Source: Planctomycetaceae bacterium (GTDB lineage: Bacteria > Planctomycetota > Phycisphaerae > Phycisphaerales > SM1A02). Taken from it: a stretch of DNA of 8,692 nucleotides. A program made the translations under genes and the position numbers. The notes under the pieces were generated by a model. The model was given only the letters and a program-made list of their open reading frames with translations, was not told the DNA's origin and ran no database searches. The stretch lies in assembly GCA_947474205.1 (NCBI GenBank), contig CANJIC010000072.1, forward strand, positions 1 through 8,692, written 5' to 3'. Shown here one piece after another: positions 6,115-8,692 of the stretch. The first letter of the stretch is position 1, and every line of letters starts with the position of its first letter.

Positions 6115-8031
6115 ATGAGCGACTTCATTGGACATCACTGTGGCGTTGCCTTGGTGCGCTTAAAAAAACCGCTGGCGGAATTGCAACGCATTCACGGCGA
6201 CCCGCTGTGGGGACTTCGAAAATTATATTTGCTCATGGAGAAGCAACACAACCGCGGGCAAGATGGCGCGGGAATTGCCAGCGTGAAATTTGCCACGGCG
6301 GCGGGCGAACCATTTCTTTCGCGGCTTCGCAACAGCAAGCGAAGTCCCATTGAGCGTCTCTTTGACGCGGCGCTAGGACCCGCCACAAAAATTTCTGAGC
6401 ATGATCTGCGCAACATGGATCCGCTGGAACTGAAGCGGCGCATTCCCATGCTTGGTGAAGTCATGCTTGGCCATCTTCGCTATGGAACATTTGGCGGCCG
6501 TGGCGAAAATGCGTGCCACCCATATGTCCGCCGCTCCAATGTGGCCAGCCGCAATTTGGCCGTGTGCGGCAACTTTAACTTGACCAACGCCACGGAACTT
6601 TTTCAAACGCTTGCGGCGTATGGGTTGAACCCCGTGGGCGACACCGACACTGGCGTTGTGCTTGAAAAAATAGGTCATTTCCTTGATGTTGAGCATGATC
6701 AATTGCGCGCTAGCGCGGGTCCTGGCAGCCTGAAAAACTTGGACGGTGTTGACTTGGCCCACGCCGTGGCGCAGGAACTGAATCTGACGCGCGTTCTTAC
6801 AAAAGCCACCGCGGACTTTGACGGCGGCTATGTCTTTGTTGGCTTGCTTGGTCACGGCGATTGCTTTGTCTGCCGCGACCCCAACGGAATTCGCCCCGTC
6901 TTTATTTTGGAAACCGACGATGTGGTGGCGGCCGCAAGTGAACGCGCCGCTCTGACCACCGTCTTTGATGTCGCGCCTGAATCCGTGAAGGCGCTTGAGC
7001 CAGGACACGCGCTGATTGTGCGCCGCGATGGCGTGGTGGTGCGCGAACAATTTTGCGAGCCCGCCGCGCGCTTGGAATGTTCTTTTGAGCGAATTTATTT
7101 TAGCCGCGGTAACGACCCGGACATTTACAACGAGCGCAAACAACTTGGCCGCAATTTGGCCGAACCTGTGTTGCAACAAACCGGCGCGGACTTCTCCAAA
7201 ATTGTTTTTGGTTTCATTCCAAACACCAGCGAGCCTGCGTTTCTGGGTTTGGTGAAAGAAGTTGAGCAACACATTCATAAGCGTGAAATTGCGGCTTTAA
7301 CAGGCAAATTGCGCGCGGGCACACTCACGCAACTTGATCTGGAAACCTCCATTGGCATGTTGCCCCGCGTGGAAAAAATTGCGCATAAAGACCAGCGCTT
7401 GCGCACCTTCATTACGCACGACGCGGCGCGGCGCGATTTGGTCACGCACATTTACGATGTCACCCGCGGCGTGGTTGGTCCAGGCGACACGCTTGTCATG
7501 GTGGATGACTCCATTGTGCGCGGAACAACATTACGCGACTCCATCATCACAATGCTTGCTCGCCTGAAACCCGCGCGCATTGTCATTGCAAGTTCGGCGC
7601 CGCCTATTTGCTATCCAGACTGTTATGGAATTGACATGAGCCAACTTGGAAAGTTCATCGCGTTTGAAGCGGCGGTTGGCGTAATCCGAGATCGCGGCGA
7701 CGAAAAACTATTCGCGGAAATTGAAACGCTCTGCCAAGAGCAGGCGCATCTTCCAGCGGCGCAAATGAAAAACCATGTTCGGCGAATTTATGATGCAGTC
7801 ACGCACGAGCAACTGTGCGCGCGCATTGCCCAACTGATCCGCCCCGCTGGCCTGGCTTGGAAAGGCCAACTCGAGGTGGTCTATCAGCGAATCGAGGGTC
7901 TGACCCAAGCCATGCCACATCACCGCGGAATTTGGTACTTCAACGGCGAATATCCCACTCCTGGCGGGCTTCGAGTGCTGAATACGGCGTATTTAAATTG
8001 GCGAAAAAGCTCTGAAAAAAGGGCGTATTAG
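6115..8031 (+). CDS. purF: Amidophosphoribosyltransferase (PurF), long Bacteroidota/Planctomycetota-type
   Basis: PurF catalyses the first committed step of purine synthesis: PRPP plus glutamine gives phosphoribosylamine, glutamate and pyrophosphate. From M at 6115 the protein is 638 residues, near the length of the long Bacteroidota-type family. The N-terminal Ntn-hydrolase glutaminase has its likely nucleophile at C9 (HHCGVAL) behind an 8-residue propeptide that would have to be cleaved; LRYGT (121-125) and CGNFNLTN (151-158) are further active-site elements, and RDPNGIRP is at 254-261. The C-terminal phosphoribosyltransferase domain has the PRPP loop VMVDDSIVRGTT (461-472), PDCYGIDM (501-508) and the family ending RAY. 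The start was chosen over an in-frame ATG at 6001 because homologues begin MSD..H.CG and GAGAAG (6103-6108) stands 6 nt before it. The classical Fe-S cysteines are only partly kept (see findings). Confidence 0.93.
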   Translation: MSDFIGHHCGVALVRLKKPLAELQRIHGDPLWGLRKLYLLMEKQHNRGQDGAGIASVKFATAAGEPFLSRLRNSKRSPIERLFDAALGPATKISEHDLRNMDPLELKRRIPMLGEVMLGHLRYGTFGGRGENACHPYVRRSNVASRNLAVCGNFNLTNATELFQTLAAYGLNPVGDTDTGVVLEKIGHFLDVEHDQLRASAGPGSLKNLDGVDLAHAVAQELNLTRVLTKATADFDGGYVFVGLLGHGDCFVCRDPNGIRPVFILETDDVVAAASERAALTTVFDVAPESVKALEPGHALIVRRDGVVVREQFCEPAARLECSFERIYFSRGNDPDIYNERKQLGRNLAEPVLQQTGADFSKIVFGFIPNTSEPAFLGLVKEVEQHIHKREIAALTGKLRAGTLTQLDLETSIGMLPRVEKIAHKDQRLRTFITHDAARRDLVTHIYDVTRGVVGPGDTLVMVDDSIVRGTTLRDSIITMLARLKPARIVIASSAPPICYPDCYGIDMSQLGKFIAFEAAVGVIRDRGDEKLFAEIETLCQEQAHLPAAQMKNHVRRIYDAVTHEQLCARIAQLIRPAGLAWKGQLEVVYQRIEGLTQAMPHHRGIWYFNGEYPTPGGLRVLNTAYLNWRKSSEKRAY

Positions 8032-8096
8032 CCAAAATCAGCCGCGCCACGGTTATGCACACCAACGCATGTCCCGCAGGAAATTTCACGCTGAAC

Positions 8097-8125
8097 TTGA
8101 CCAATGAGTCAATTTAAGGTCTACT
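8097..8125 (+). promoter_or_regulatory. Candidate rpsD promoter
   Basis: TTGACC (8097-8102) is a near-consensus -35. TCTACT (8120-8125), 17 nt further, is a moderate -10 (4 of 6 matches). Transcription would start near 8132, giving a leader of about 55 nt before rpsD that opens with the stem-loop at 8136-8161. An inverted repeat, TTGAC (8097-8101) and GTCAA (8108-8112), overlaps the -35 and could be an operator. It is predicted by eye only. Confidence 0.4.
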
Positions 8126-8135
8126 AGTCGACTCG

Positions 8136-8161
8136 CTGCAGTGCGACGAATCGCACCGCAG
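8136..8161 (+). promoter_or_regulatory. Stem-loop in the rpsD leader
   Basis: The left arm CTGC-A-GTGCGA (8136-8146) pairs with the right arm TCGCAC-C-GCAG (8151-8161): ten Watson-Crick pairs around one A/C mismatch, closed by a CGAA tetraloop (8147-8150). A G-U pair can extend it by one. It ends 25 nt before the rpsD ATG. Only a short TTTC follows, so it is a poor terminator for purF. Its place suggests a 5' leader structure, for example mRNA stabilisation or S4 autoregulation; S4 is known to repress its own synthesis through leader RNA in E. coli and B. subtilis. A role here is inference. Confidence 0.5.
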
Positions 8162-8176
8162 TTTCAAGGCTCTTTT

Positions 8177-8181
8177 AGAGG
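8177..8181 (+). promoter_or_regulatory. Ribosome binding site of rpsD
   Basis: AGAGG lies 5 nt before the rpsD ATG. It is the clearest Shine-Dalgarno-like sequence in a window where most genes have none, in keeping with high expression of a ribosomal protein. It also fixes the start at 8187. Confidence 0.5.
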
Positions 8182-8186
8182 CACAG

Positions 8187-8692
8187 ATGGCTCGTTACAC
8201 AGGTCCAAAAGTTAAACTTTCTCGTCGAGTCGGCGTTCCAATTGCGGATATCCCGAAGCACACCGCAAAGCGGCAGCTCACCTCTAACGGCATGCACGGT
8301 TTCCGTGGCAAGCGCCCGAAGCCTTACGGTATTCGTAAAGATGAGAAGCAAAAGTTGCGCTACCACTACGGCGTGCTTGAAAAGCAATTCCGTCACGTGT
8401 TGGCAAACGCTGGTCGAACCACTGGCAACACAGGTGAAGTGCTCATGCAACTTCTGGAACGTCGCTTGGATAATCTCCTGCGCCGCGCTGGTTTTGCCCG
8501 CACCATTTGGGCGGCTCGTCAACTTGTTGCTCACGGTCACGTCAAAGTGAACGGCGAGAAGGTTGATCGTCCAAGTTATCTGGTTGAAATTGGTCACGAA
8601 ATCACAATGCGAGAAGGCACGCACAAACTTGTTCGCGAGAACATGGAAAGCATGTCCAGTCACAATGTGCCAGGTTGGCTTGAAGTGAATCC
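8187..8692 (+). CDS. rpsD: 30S ribosomal protein S4 (3' end outside window)
   Basis: S4 binds the 5' domain of 16S rRNA, nucleates 30S assembly and guards decoding accuracy. The first 168 residues are present of roughly 200 in the family. The N-terminus MARYTGPKVKLSRR is the standard S4 start. The N-terminal globular part runs to about 90, with the helical segment KLRYHYGVLEKQFRHVL (56-72), and the S4 RNA-binding domain covers about 92-155 (RRLDNLLRRAGFARTIWAARQLV, then HGHVKVNGEKVD). There are no cysteines at all, so this is the zinc-free form lacking the four-cysteine N-terminal motif. Arginine is often encoded by CGT, while neighbouring genes favour CGC, a bias typical of highly expressed genes. 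It stands alone after purF with its own probable promoter and leader, rather than inside a visible ribosomal protein operon. Confidence 0.97.
   Translation, partial: MARYTGPKVKLSRRVGVPIADIPKHTAKRQLTSNGMHGFRGKRPKPYGIRKDEKQKLRYHYGVLEKQFRHVLANAGRTTGNTGEVLMQLLERRLDNLLRRAGFARTIWAARQLVAHGHVKVNGEKVDRPSYLVEIGHEITMREGTHKLVRENMESMSSHNVPGWLEVN

Noticed and set aside
6373..7278. 301-codon open frame on the minus strand inside purF
   Set aside because: It is antisense to a well-recognised PurF, has no recognisable family pattern, and open antisense frames are expected from the GC-rich third positions.
8032..8135. Intrinsic terminator after purF
   Set aside because: I found no GC-rich stem followed by a T-run here; the only small inverted repeat (TTGAC/GTCAA, 8097-8112) fits better as part of the rpsD promoter region.
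8175..8663. 162-codon minus-strand open frame across rpsD
   Set aside because: It is the antisense shadow of ribosomal protein S4, which is certain on the plus strand.
1..8692. Mobile element, CRISPR array, prophage, defence island or tRNA
   Set aside because: No transposase, integrase, terminal repeats, spaced repeats or cloverleaf-like sequences were seen; every long reading frame that stands up is a core gene or the small zinc-ribbon protein.

Overview
The window is a chromosomal stretch of core genes from a Gram-negative bacterium, most likely a member of Planctomycetota (possibly Phycisphaerae-like). The taxonomic call is inference. It rests on a small membrane protein ending in a CxxC...CPECG zinc ribbon of the kind very common in planctomycetes, a planctomycete-style OmpH/Skp protein, lpxA (lipid A, hence an outer membrane), a long Bacteroidota/Planctomycetota-type PurF, and nearly no Shine-Dalgarno sequences. 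I see no mobile element, CRISPR array, tRNA, rRNA, toxin-antitoxin pair or defence system, and base composition looks even across the window.

Layout, left to right. Positions 1-818 hold the 3' end of rimO (ribosomal protein S12 methylthiotransferase) and, 5 nt later, a two-TM zinc-ribbon protein of unknown function. After a 60-nt gap with an inverted repeat comes lepA (elongation factor 4). A 150-nt gap carrying three tandem 12-mers and a small hairpin leads to an OmpH/Skp-like envelope chaperone. That gene overlaps, tail to tail, the minus-strand lipB (octanoyltransferase). A 53-nt divergent promoter region separates lipB from lpxA. The stop codon of lpxA directly abuts the start of a YycJ/WalJ-like metallo-beta-lactamase-fold hydrolase. 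After 145 nt follows purF, then a 155-nt leader with a candidate promoter and a strong stem-loop, then rpsD (ribosomal protein S4), cut by the right edge.

Functionally the genes fall into translation (rimO, lepA, rpsD), envelope building (OmpH-like protein, lpxA), lipoate cofactor synthesis (lipB) and the first committed step of purine synthesis (purF). These are housekeeping functions placed side by side; I do not see a new multi-gene system. The points most worth a second look are in the details: an altered HxHxDH metal motif in the hydrolase, a PurF that keeps only half of the classical Fe-S ligands, a hairpin leader before rpsD that could serve S4 autoregulation, and short or absent 5' leaders.
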